A stretch of DNA of 64,000 bases from an uncultured Bacteroidales bacterium. GTDB taxonomy: Bacteria; Bacteroidota; Bacteroidia; Bacteroidales; UBA932. Every line of letters starts with the position of its first letter. Position 1 is the first letter of the stretch. Made by a program: the position numbers and the translations under genes. Positions 56,673 to 64,000 of the stretch are shown here, piece after piece. Location: positions 62,001 through 126,000 of the forward strand of contig CASGDV010000023.1 of assembly GCA_949300335.1 (NCBI GenBank). The letters run 5' to 3'. The notes below the pieces were generated by a model. That model did not search any database. It saw only the letters and a list, made by a program, of their open reading frames with translations, and was not told the origin of the DNA.

Positions 56673-57821
56673 ATGAAACTTCTGATAATTGACGATGAAA
56701 GGTCCATAAGAAATTCCCTTAAGGAAATACTTATGGATGAAGGTTATGATGTTGATGTGGCCGAAGACGGACTCAAGGGCTGCGAGATGGCCGAGAAGGA
56801 GAAATACAATGCGATATTCTGTGATATCAAGATGCCGCAGATGGACGGTCTAGAGGTGCTTGGAAGATTGAATGAAGAGGGAATCGATTCGGCAGTCATA
56901 ATGATTTCCGGGCACGGAGATATCGATACGGCCGTAGAATGCATCAAGAAAGGAGCTTTCGATTTTATCCAGAAGCCTCTCGACCTGAACAGGATTCTGA
57001 TAACGATAAAGAATGCCACGGACAAGGTTTCCCTTGTCAAGGAAACGAGGATGCTGAAGAAAAAAGTGTACGGACAGGAGATGATAGGTGAGTCAGAGGC
57101 AATCCAGCATATCCGGGAAATGATAGACAAGGTCGCTCCGACGGATGCCAGAGTCCTGATTACAGGATCTAACGGTACGGGCAAGGAACTTGTGGCGAGA
57201 AGCCTTCATCAGAAGAGCAACAGATCGTCAATGCCATATGTGGAAGTCAATTGTGCCGCAATACCATCTGAACTGATAGAAAGCGAATTGTTCGGTCATG
57301 AAAAAGGAGCATTTACCTCCGCAATCAAACAGCATAAGGGCAAGTTCGAACAGGCCGACGGAGGTACGCTTTTCCTGGATGAGATAGGTGACATGAGTCT
57401 GGCTGCCCAGGCCAAGGTCCTCAGAGTGCTTCAGGAGAAGAAACTGTCAAGAGTGGGAAGTGACAAGGACATTACTGTGGATGTCAGGGTCCTTGCCGCT
57501 ACAAACAAGAATCTGAAGGAGGAAATCGAGAAAGGCAATTTCCGAGAGGACCTGTATCACAGGCTCAGCGTGATAGTAATCAAGGTTCCCACTTTGGATG
57601 AAAGAAAATCGGATATCCCTTTGCTCGTGAAGTATTTCATTGATCAGATATGTTCGGAGACAGGTATGTCATACCGGGAAATCGAGCCGGATGCCATGAC
57701 ACTGCTTGTCGGGAAAACGTGGACAGGCAACATCCGTGAGTTGCGCAATGTCGTTGAACGTCTGCTGATTCTTTCCGGCAGTTCGATTACTGCGCAGGAT
57801 GTGAAGGATTATGTCCTGTAG
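56673..57821 (+). CDS. NtrC-type response regulator lacking a DNA-binding domain
   Basis: 382 residues from the ATG at 56673 (MKLLIIDDERSIRNSL); in-frame ATGs at 56664 and 56595 only add unrelated residues. The receiver domain has Asp51 in FCDIKMPQMDG; the AAA+ domain (about 130-365) has Walker A TGSNGTGKELVA, the sigma-54 loop as GAFTSA (212-217) instead of GAFTGA, Walker B GGTLFLDEIGD, and GNIRELRNVVERL. The protein stops at QDVKDYVL, where NtrC proteins normally continue into a Fis-type helix-turn-helix. It overlaps tail-to-tail by 35 bp with the NtrY-like kinase, its likely partner. Confidence 0.92.
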   Translation: MKLLIIDDERSIRNSLKEILMDEGYDVDVAEDGLKGCEMAEKEKYNAIFCDIKMPQMDGLEVLGRLNEEGIDSAVIMISGHGDIDTAVECIKKGAFDFIQKPLDLNRILITIKNATDKVSLVKETRMLKKKVYGQEMIGESEAIQHIREMIDKVAPTDARVLITGSNGTGKELVARSLHQKSNRSSMPYVEVNCAAIPSELIESELFGHEKGAFTSAIKQHKGKFEQADGGTLFLDEIGDMSLAAQAKVLRVLQEKKLSRVGSDKDITVDVRVLAATNKNLKEEIEKGNFREDLYHRLSVIVIKVPTLDERKSDIPLLVKYFIDQICSETGMSYREIEPDAMTLLVGKTWTGNIRELRNVVERLLILSGSSITAQDVKDYVL

Positions 57822-60800
57822 CCTTTTTCGGAAGCCTTACTATGAAGCAGGCTCCTCTTGTCACATATGATTTCCTGTAAGAGATGTCTCCCTGGCATTT
57901 CTCTATGATGTTGCGGCATATGGCAAGTCCGAGACCGGTTCCTCCGCTTTTCGTCGTGAAATTCGGGGTAAACAGTTTTTCAAGATTTTCATCCTTGACT
58001 CCGGGGCCGTTGTCCTCGAACACTATGTCATAGAAGCCGTCCGTATTGCTGTTCCGCAAACTGATTATGATTCGTCCCGGAGTAATTTCCAGGCCATCCT
58101 CCTGCTGTTCTTTCTGCATTATTTCTATTGCCTGAATTGCATTCGTGATGAGATTTACGAAGACTCTTATGAGCTGAGGCTTCGGTGCCAGTACAACGGC
58201 ATCATTCATGCCGATGTAGGTGATTTCTATGTTGTCCTTGTTGTCGAAGATAGCCAGCTGGTCCTTGAGTGTCTTGTCCAGATCCAGGGTTACAGGCTCT
58301 TCGCTGTACAATTTGGCAAAAGTCGAGAATTCGTTTGCCGTATCCGTCAGGATGTCTATATGCTCGAGTATTATGGCGGATACCTTGTCGAATTTTTCTT
58401 CCCAGGCGGGATCGTTGCGCTGTTTGAGTCTGATGAGCCTCTGTATTTCCAGTTTGATAGGAGTCAGAGGATTTTTTATTTCATGGGCAACCTGTCTGGC
58501 CATTTCGCTCCAGGCCTTGTCTCTTTCCGCCTGGGCAAGCTTTTTAGTGCTGTCTGACAGATCATGTACCATTCTGTTGTAAGCATCGACCAAGGTCGAT
58601 ATCTCATCCTCTCTTTTGTATATGATATATTCGAGTCCGTGAATGTCGGCAGAGCTCATTTTCTGTCCCATTTCTATCAATGGACGGAACATCGCATTCA
58701 CTACCGAAGTACTTATTATCAATGTCACGACAAGCAGGATGATGAAGAGGTTGATGATTGTTGCCGCATGGAAAAACGCATCGCTCTTGAATACATAGCT
58801 CTGGTCGGTATACGGTGTGCTCAGTATCGCTATCATTTTTCCGGAACCGTTGAATATCGGAGCATACAAAGTAAAGTATTTCATGTTTCTGAAATGCTCC
58901 TTGTGCATATAGTATCTCTGGTTGCGGTATTTGATGTTGTAGAATGCTTCTTCATTCATTCTTGAACCTATGAGCATTCTGTCGAATACTTCAGGAGCGG
59001 TCGAACGGAAAACCTTTCCTCCGGGAGTATACAGCGTTATGTCCGATTTTGTGGTGTTGCTTATGCTTTCCAGAATCTTGATCAGTTCCGAAGAATTGAA
59101 GGAATGGTAGTCGATTATGTATTTAGATTCCGTAGCGATGAGTGCCTGCAGCGTGTTTATTTTGCTTGACATCATCGATTTCATGTTTGCGTCATTCCGT
59201 CTGTATACGAAGGTGACGCTGACCGTTGCCATGATTACCAGAGTAAGGAAAAGCGAAATGAAAAGCGTCGTGTTTATTCTGGACCTGAAATAGTTCTTCC
59301 TGAATATCTTTTTAGATGCATTCTTTCCGGACAATATATAGAGACAGGCATATGCTATGAGCATGAGGTAGGAGAATGTAACGAAATACGTCATAGGTCC
59401 TCTTACCGGTCTTGATATGATTATGTACTCTTCGTTTGAAATCGTACTGATGAAATGTATGTATCCGTTCTTTTTGAACCATTTGTTGCCCTGTACTATT
59501 TCCGCTCTTATGGTCGGACTCATTATCATTGGATAGGCATAATTCCCCTTGTATGATATCAGCCTGTTGGAAATGTATTTGGAATACGAGTAAATTGCCG
59601 GAAGATGCACGTCTTCCGGTCTCGAGTAGTCATTGAATATGCTGTAGTAGCCTTTGTCCTCCTTGTTAGTCCTTGGCTCTATTTCCAGAATCATTCTGGA
59701 AAATGTCTTGCTGGAGGAGTCGAAGAAGATGAATTGTCCGAGATATCTTGACCTGTGATTGGCGTCGTAGCTGTGGATGAATCTGGAATTCGGGGCTATG
59801 GGAGTCCCGTCAATGAACATGTTGTTTATATAGTTCATCGCCTGCTGGTCAGAGCTGCTTACCAATGAGACCCTGATGTCATATTTCTGGGAAACTCTTG
59901 TGAAATAGTTTTCGTTGATGCGGTTCAGGATGATGAGGTTGTTCCTTCCGCTCATTGCCAGCGATGCAATTATCGGGTCGTCCTGTATGGCATCTTCCAC
60001 CGAACGCAGCTGCAGTTCAAGAGCCAGGTATCTGTCTACAGCAAGGCGGTTGCACCAGACCATTATGCGGTTCTGTTCTTTCGCAAAACCGAGAACTCCG
60101 GAAACTATTGTAAAATACAGCGAGCAGAACAATGCGAAAAACAGCAGGAATGATTTAGAAAACAAGTTGAATCTCAGTCCAGTAAGTTTTTCTAGTACGG
60201 GATTGAGCATCTGTATCAGGAACAGACATGCCGTGAGCAGAGATGTATATGACAGATATACAATGAATGTGTATATGGTGACATCATCCCATCTGAACAG
60301 TTCAAGGGAAATGTTGGAGTTGATTATCAGACTTTTGAGGGTGTTGTGCGTGTAACAGAAACAGATAACGGCCAGAATTGCCACGGTAGTCATGTAGACT
60401 GCGTAGAGGAGTCTGCTGTTTTTCCTGAAAAGGTATCTGAGGAGCGTCCTTCTTATCGTATAGGTTGAAATCGCAATCAGAAGTACCGTTATGTTGAATG
60501 TTATCAGGATGCCGAATGACGAGAATAATTTGCCTTCCGCATATATGTTCGGAGAGAAGAAATCCGAGGTTCCCTGAAGCTGCTGTCCCCAAAGGACGGC
60601 CGTAGCGGTGGCGATGATGAGGAATGCAAGCATTATGAAATATACGCGTATGCTTTTATGTCTTCCGAGATACAGGACAAATGCTATGCAGACTATGAGC
60701 AGGGCCATCCATCTTAGAAAAGAATTTGCAAAGATAGGAGTGTTGCCTCCGTATTCGGATATCAGTTTGAAGACAGGTTTGCCCGAAAGGTATACTGCGT

Positions 60801-61392
60801 CGCCTCCGCTATAGCTTACCGGATGGACCGTAAACGTGCCGGGAATTTTCAGTTTTGGATTTACTCCGTTGGATTTGCTGAGTCCGTAATCGTTCAAACT
60901 GTTCTTTACTTCGAGGCCGGCGATTATCCTGCAGTTGAGACTGTCGGTGACAGATTTGACCAGATACCATTTAGGGCCGAGATTTACATATGAGACATCT
61001 TCTCCGATTTCCGACAGCGGCGACACTATATATGTTCTGAGATTGGTCAGTTTCTGGAATACCATCTTCCTGCTTATATCATCATTCATGATGGGAAACT
61101 GATTGCACCATGACTGCAATGTGTCGCAGATATACCTGTAAATGACCATGTCTTCAGGAATCTCCGGTATCTCAAGCCATGTGTCATGTCTTGATTCCAG
61201 CGCCTTTTCTATGAATCCGTCCAGCTTTTCCATGCGGATACGGACGTTTTTTCCTGCTTTTACGGCGGAATATTCTGTACTTCCGTAGTTCGTGTTTATG
61301 AGCAGCGAACTCAGAAACAATACGAGAGCGAAGACGAAACAGACAGTGCTGGCGTTCTGTCTGAAATATGTGGCAAACTGTTTCCTATTCAT
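57787..61392 (-). CDS. Large polytopic NtrY-like sensor histidine kinase
   Basis: 1201 residues from the ATG at 61392, which overlaps the end of rlmH by 8 bp. About ten membrane helices: one near 14-33, an extracytoplasmic domain, a cluster of about six (about 225-450), a second outer domain, two helices (about 680-740), a third outer domain, and a last helix near 880. Then HAMP, HisKA with the phosphoacceptor His970 in RQVAHEIKNPLTPIKLEIQR, and HATPase_c with NLITNAIQAI, EDNGPGV and GGTGLGLAICRN. The ligand is unknown. The convergent NtrC-type regulator is the obvious partner. Confidence 0.92.
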   Translation of the reverse strand: MNRKQFATYFRQNASTVCFVFALVLFLSSLLINTNYGSTEYSAVKAGKNVRIRMEKLDGFIEKALESRHDTWLEIPEIPEDMVIYRYICDTLQSWCNQFPIMNDDISRKMVFQKLTNLRTYIVSPLSEIGEDVSYVNLGPKWYLVKSVTDSLNCRIIAGLEVKNSLNDYGLSKSNGVNPKLKIPGTFTVHPVSYSGGDAVYLSGKPVFKLISEYGGNTPIFANSFLRWMALLIVCIAFVLYLGRHKSIRVYFIMLAFLIIATATAVLWGQQLQGTSDFFSPNIYAEGKLFSSFGILITFNITVLLIAISTYTIRRTLLRYLFRKNSRLLYAVYMTTVAILAVICFCYTHNTLKSLIINSNISLELFRWDDVTIYTFIVYLSYTSLLTACLFLIQMLNPVLEKLTGLRFNLFSKSFLLFFALFCSLYFTIVSGVLGFAKEQNRIMVWCNRLAVDRYLALELQLRSVEDAIQDDPIIASLAMSGRNNLIILNRINENYFTRVSQKYDIRVSLVSSSDQQAMNYINNMFIDGTPIAPNSRFIHSYDANHRSRYLGQFIFFDSSSKTFSRMILEIEPRTNKEDKGYYSIFNDYSRPEDVHLPAIYSYSKYISNRLISYKGNYAYPMIMSPTIRAEIVQGNKWFKKNGYIHFISTISNEEYIIISRPVRGPMTYFVTFSYLMLIAYACLYILSGKNASKKIFRKNYFRSRINTTLFISLFLTLVIMATVSVTFVYRRNDANMKSMMSSKINTLQALIATESKYIIDYHSFNSSELIKILESISNTTKSDITLYTPGGKVFRSTAPEVFDRMLIGSRMNEEAFYNIKYRNQRYYMHKEHFRNMKYFTLYAPIFNGSGKMIAILSTPYTDQSYVFKSDAFFHAATIINLFIILLVVTLIISTSVVNAMFRPLIEMGQKMSSADIHGLEYIIYKREDEISTLVDAYNRMVHDLSDSTKKLAQAERDKAWSEMARQVAHEIKNPLTPIKLEIQRLIRLKQRNDPAWEEKFDKVSAIILEHIDILTDTANEFSTFAKLYSEEPVTLDLDKTLKDQLAIFDNKDNIEITYIGMNDAVVLAPKPQLIRVFVNLITNAIQAIEIMQKEQQEDGLEITPGRIIISLRNSNTDGFYDIVFEDNGPGVKDENLEKLFTPNFTTKSGGTGLGLAICRNIIEKCQGDISYRKSYVTRGACFIVRLPKKATGHNPSHPAQ

Positions 61393-61858
61393 GGTGATAT
61401 GGTTCTCCTTTGATGATTGTGAAGGCCCTGTACAGCTGTTCGGCAAATATTACTCTTATCATCTGATGTGAAAACGTCATTCTCGAAAACGATATCATGG
61501 CTTCGGCCCGTTGATAGACTCCGGGACTGAAACCGTAGGCTCCCCCTATGACGAATGTCATGTTTCTGCTGGACCTGACCAGATTTCGGTTTATTTCATC
61601 CGCCCATTCCATGGAGGAATATTCCTTTCCCTTTTCGTCGAGGAGTATGAGCCTGTCCTCACTGCGTATGTTTTTCAGAATCAGTTCTCCTTCTTTTTCC
61701 TTAATCTGCTCTTTTGAAAGCGATGAGACGTTTTTCAATTCCGGAATTTCCGTAACTGAGAAGTTTACATAATGCTTCAGGCGCGAAGAATATACGGCAA
61801 GTCCCTGCCTTATCCATTCAACGTCTGTCCGTCCTACCGTCAATAGAGAGATTTTCAT
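61385..61858 (-). CDS. rlmH: 23S rRNA (pseudouridine1915-N3)-methyltransferase
   Basis: 157 residues from the ATG at 61858, exactly the family length (MKISLLTVGRT). A SPOUT-fold methyltransferase acting on pseudouridine 1915 of helix 69 in assembled ribosomes. The knot region is present: LILLDEKGKEYSSMEWA, FVIGGAYGFSPGV, and the C-terminal SRMTFSHQMIRVIFAEQLYRAFTI. The kinase gene begins inside its last codons, so the two are translationally coupled. A good promoter lies at 61882-61912. Confidence 0.96.
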   Translation of the reverse strand: MKISLLTVGRTDVEWIRQGLAVYSSRLKHYVNFSVTEIPELKNVSSLSKEQIKEKEGELILKNIRSEDRLILLDEKGKEYSSMEWADEINRNLVRSSRNMTFVIGGAYGFSPGVYQRAEAMISFSRMTFSHQMIRVIFAEQLYRAFTIIKGEPYHHE

Positions 61859-61881
61859 TGAAAATAAAATAATTGCCCTTA

Positions 61882-61912
61882 CAAATATACATATGTGGCT
61901 TGGTATTTGCAA
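61882..61912 (-). promoter_or_regulatory. rlmH promoter
   Basis: On the minus strand TTG (61910-61912), 20 bp, TATATTTG (61882-61889), 23 bp before the rlmH ATG. Confidence 0.6.
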
Positions 61913-61980
61913 GTCATAGCCGGGCTATTTCCCTGAATGTTATGATGTGCAATATCGGTTATATAAGATTTCGCCATGCG

Positions 61981-62376
61981 ATGAAAGCGACCGCATTGTT
62001 TGCTTCCATTCTTTTTGCCTGCTCTTCCATCAACGCGCAGGATCCGGGTTACGATGTGTTCGTGCCGATAGCGAAATATTTGCGGTGCGGTGATGCAGAC
62101 AGGCTTTCGGCTTGGTTTGCCGATAATCTGGAAATAGCGGTCAATTCCGGTTCGAATGATTCAAGCAAGAAACAGGCGCAGCAGATTGTCAAGACTTTCT
62201 TCAATTCGTATACTCCGAGGTCTTTTGAAATCAATCATACTGCCGGACGGTCGAATATGAAATATGCGCTCGGGTCTCTTAATGCGGGAGGCGAGATGTT
62301 CGTAGTCACGATATTCGTGAACTATGTCGATAATGAATACAAAATCCAGCAATTGAAGATAGAAAAGGTTGAATAA
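61981..62376 (+). CDS. DUF4783 secreted protein
   Basis: 131 residues from the ATG at 61981, which starts the signal peptide MKATALFASILFACSSINAQ (cleavage near residue 20); longer in-frame starts would bury it. DUF4783 proteins are small periplasmic or secreted proteins of Bacteroidota with a cystatin/NTF2-like look (YDVFVPIAKYLRCGDADRLS, FFNSYTPRSFEINH, YKIQQLKIEKVE). The function is unknown. It is transcribed divergently from rlmH and followed by a hairpin terminator shared with der. Confidence 0.85.
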   Translation: MKATALFASILFACSSINAQDPGYDVFVPIAKYLRCGDADRLSAWFADNLEIAVNSGSNDSSKKQAQQIVKTFFNSYTPRSFEINHTAGRSNMKYALGSLNAGGEMFVVTIFVNYVDNEYKIQQLKIEKVE

Positions 62377-62441
62377 TGTTTGGCATGGATTTTGGATAAT
62401 TGACAGGCAGGTTAGTTTAGTTGTTAATAATAGGGTTATTG

Positions 62442-62488
62442 AGAGGATGCCCAAAAGCCATAAGGCTTTGAGGTCATCCTCTTCTTCT
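62442..62488. terminator. Bidirectional terminator between DUF4783 and der
   Basis: Outer stem AGAGGATG (62442-62449) with CATCCTCT (62475-62482) and inner stem AAAGCC-ATAA-GGCTTT (62454-62469), followed by TTCTTCT. It lies between two convergent genes. The rest of the 195-bp gap holds nothing I can identify. Confidence 0.7.
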
Positions 62489-62571
62489 GTCTTATATGGC
62501 CTATGTTTGCATTTCCGCAGATTCCGTAGCCAATGGCGCCATGAGCATCGAGCAGGAATCTTGGTTAAACC

Positions 62572-63879
62572 TTATTTTTGTCTCATGTAAATCTGGATCG
62601 GGCATCCGCAGAAATCGAATTTGCTTCTCAGCCTGTTTTCCAGAAATCTCTTGTAAGGTTCCTTTATATATTGCGGAAGATTGCAGAAAAATGCGAAAGA
62701 AGGTGATTTCGTCGGAAGCTGGGTTACATATTTGATCTTGATATATTTTCCTTTCCATGCCGGAGGAGGGTAATTCTCTATTTCCGGAAGCATTGCCTCA
62801 TTCAACTGCGAGGTCGGTATTTTTCTGGAATAATTGCCGTATACCTGTGATGCGGCATTAAGCACATCCAGAATCCTCTGTTTGTTGATGACGGAGGTGA
62901 ATATGATCGGAATGTCGTCGAATGGAGCGATGCGTGCCCTGATGGCTTCCGTATATTCTTTCATCGTATTGCTGTCTTTCTCGATGGTGTCCCATTTGTT
63001 CACGACAATGACACAGCCTTTCCGGTTTCTGGCTATGAGATTGAAAATGTTCATGTCCTGTGATTCGAGTCCTGTCTGCGCATCAATCATCAGGATGCAG
63101 ACGTCGGAATGCTCGATGGCCCTTATTGAGCGCATGACAGAATAGAATTCAAGATCTTCGTGTACTTTGGTCTTTTTTCTCATTCCCGCCGTGTCCACCA
63201 GCATGAATTCATGCCCGAACTTGTTGTAGTAGGATGATATCGAGTCTCTTGTCGTGCCTGCCAGCGGGGTTACTATGTTTCTGTCCGTTCCGAGCAATGC
63301 ATTTGCAAGGGAGGATTTGCCGACATTCGGTTTTCCTACAATGGCGATATGGGGAAGGTCCGAACGGTCGTCATCCTGCGCCTTGTCTTCAGGGAGGATT
63401 TTGACTATCTGGTCAAGAAGGTCTCCGGTACCCCCTCCGTTTGCTGCAGATATGCTCCATATCTCGCCGAGTCCCAGAGAATAGAACTGGAAGGCATCAT
63501 AAATCTTTTCTCCCGAGTCAACCTTGTTTACGGCTACGACGACAGGTTTACCGCTTCTTCTGAGCAGGTCTGCTATTTCTTCGTCATAATCAGTGATGCC
63601 GGTTGAGGCTTCGACCATGAACAGAACGGCATCGGCCTCTTCTATGGCCGTGACTACCTGCTTGCGTATCTCTTCCTCGAAGATGTCATCGGAATTCGAG
63701 GTGTAACCTCCCGTGTCCACAACGGAAAACTCGTTACCACACCATTCGCATTTCCCGTAGTGGCGGTCGCGGGTCACGCCTGCGACCTCGTCAACTATTG
63801 CCTGCCTCATACCGACAAGCCTGTTGAAAAGAGTGGATTTTCCTACATTGGGCCTTCCTACAATCGCTAAAAGACTCAT
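62572..63879 (-). CDS. der: Ribosome-assembly GTPase Der
   Basis: 435 residues with the tandem GTPase domains unique to Der: first G1 [16 protein letters not shown] and G4 VNKVD; second G1 [17 protein letters not shown]3 DTAGMRKK and G4 VNKWD; then the C-terminal KH-like domain ([20 protein letters not shown]). It is needed for 50S subunit maturation. The acidic linker between the G domains (about 155-175, KAQDDDRSD) is short. It faces DUF4783 and follows a truncated gene on the same strand after 10 bp. Confidence 0.97.
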   Translation of the reverse strand: MSLLAIVGRPNVGKSTLFNRLVGMRQAIVDEVAGVTRDRHYGKCEWCGNEFSVVDTGGYTSNSDDIFEEEIRKQVVTAIEEADAVLFMVEASTGITDYDEEIADLLRRSGKPVVVAVNKVDSGEKIYDAFQFYSLGLGEIWSISAANGGGTGDLLDQIVKILPEDKAQDDDRSDLPHIAIVGKPNVGKSSLANALLGTDRNIVTPLAGTTRDSISSYYNKFGHEFMLVDTAGMRKKTKVHEDLEFYSVMRSIRAIEHSDVCILMIDAQTGLESQDMNIFNLIARNRKGCVIVVNKWDTIEKDSNTMKEYTEAIRARIAPFDDIPIIFTSVINKQRILDVLNAASQVYGNYSRKIPTSQLNEAMLPEIENYPPPAWKGKYIKIKYVTQLPTKSPSFAFFCNLPQYIKEPYKRFLENRLRSKFDFCGCPIQIYMRQK

Positions 63880-63889
63880 AACTATCTGT

Positions 63890-64000
63890 TTAATGTTTAC
63901 CTAAACCGCAGGCATCGCAGTCTCCGCAATCTATGATTCCGCATGATGCGTCCTTGCTCCGGTTCTTTCCCCAAATCCTCAATTCTTCTTCTTTCGCGCA
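63890..64000 (-). CDS. C-terminal part of a cysteine-rich protein (unknown)
   Basis: The window ends inside this gene; only the last 36 codons and the TAA (63892-63890) are visible. The frame is open to position 64000 and ends in [18 protein letters not shown]. Five of the last 19 residues before the stop fall in a Cys/Gly pattern typical of zinc or iron-sulfur binding. It lies 10 bp upstream of der on the same strand and is probably cotranscribed. I do not recognise the family, and a short open frame could also be chance. Confidence 0.45.
   Translation of the reverse strand, partial: CAKEEELRIWGKNRSKDASCGIIDCGDCDACGLGKH

Noticed and set aside
57787..57821. Frameshift as the cause of the missing helix-turn-helix in the NtrC-type regulator
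   Set aside because: The sequence following the stop is the conserved ATPase end of the kinase on the other strand, so there is no leftover DNA-binding domain to recover.
62496..62735. Short plus-strand open frame at the 3' end of der
   Set aside because: Mostly antisense to der, no signal or motif, lies after a terminator.
1..64000. CRISPR arrays, tRNA/rRNA genes, integrases or phage genes
   Set aside because: Scanned by eye; no regularly spaced repeats, rRNA-like sequence, recombinase or phage structural motifs were seen. A covariance-model scan would be needed to exclude a tRNA fully.

Overview
The window is 64 kb of a Bacteroidota chromosome, most likely order Bacteroidales. The signs are a SusC/SusD glycan-uptake pair, several lipoproteins, Bacteroidota-restricted families (DUF3127, DUF3823, DUF4783), near absence of Shine-Dalgarno sequences, and repeated matches to the Bacteroides-type promoter (-7 TAnnTTTG, sometimes with a -33 TTTG about 18-21 bp upstream). 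I cannot name the genus. Genes are dense on both strands. I found no rRNA, tRNA, CRISPR array, prophage or intact insertion sequence.

Layout. 1-5.5 kb: tail of pyrI, then serC, serA and a DUF1015 gene, then a secreted GH2 glycosidase. 5.5-25.1 kb: the accessory region. A minus-strand gene encodes a membrane-spanning regulator with a LamG/Kelch periplasmic part and a SARP-like cytoplasmic part. It faces a plus-strand polysaccharide utilisation locus: duplicated-domain lipoprotein, GH76-like enzyme, SusC, SusD, DUF3823 lipoprotein, terminator, GH42/GH164-like enzyme, DUF4965 protein and GH92 alpha-mannosidase. GH76 plus GH92 points to alpha-mannan or high-mannose glycans. 25.1-25.6 kb: a gene-free stretch with terminators, a folded repeat-like element and a possible transposase remnant. 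25.6-36.6 kb: gpmI, rnr, a MATE exporter with rdgB, a C-terminal processing protease with recO, DUF3127, an FKBP isomerase and nhaA. 36.7-51.3 kb: recQ, a PHP phosphoesterase, fhs, DUF308, dnaG, metG, murB, murA, lptB and dnaX. 51.4-64 kb: a secreted protein of unknown function, an M16 peptidase, an O-methyltransferase, efp, ispH, cmk, an NtrX/NtrY-like pair, rlmH, DUF4783, der and a cysteine-rich gene tail.

The most interesting system is the regulator and mannan locus around 5.5-18 kb. The regulator carries a run of ten C residues just after its start codon, which suggests phase variation, and start codons in a second frame would be used if the run had nine. Its SARP-type DNA-binding half is matched by three TAACC repeats spaced 11 and 12 bp, immediately upstream of the divergent locus promoter. 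A 15-bp-arm dyad sits upstream of the regulator's own promoter. This could be a switchable one-polypeptide sensor-activator for mannan use.

Other points: an E. coli-like dnaX frameshift site, an SSB-like C-terminal tip on DUF3127, Asp instead of Cys in MurA, Lys instead of His in SerA, an NtrC-type regulator without a DNA-binding domain, and a terminator hairpin present in two copies. All family assignments are from reading the sequence; no database search was run.
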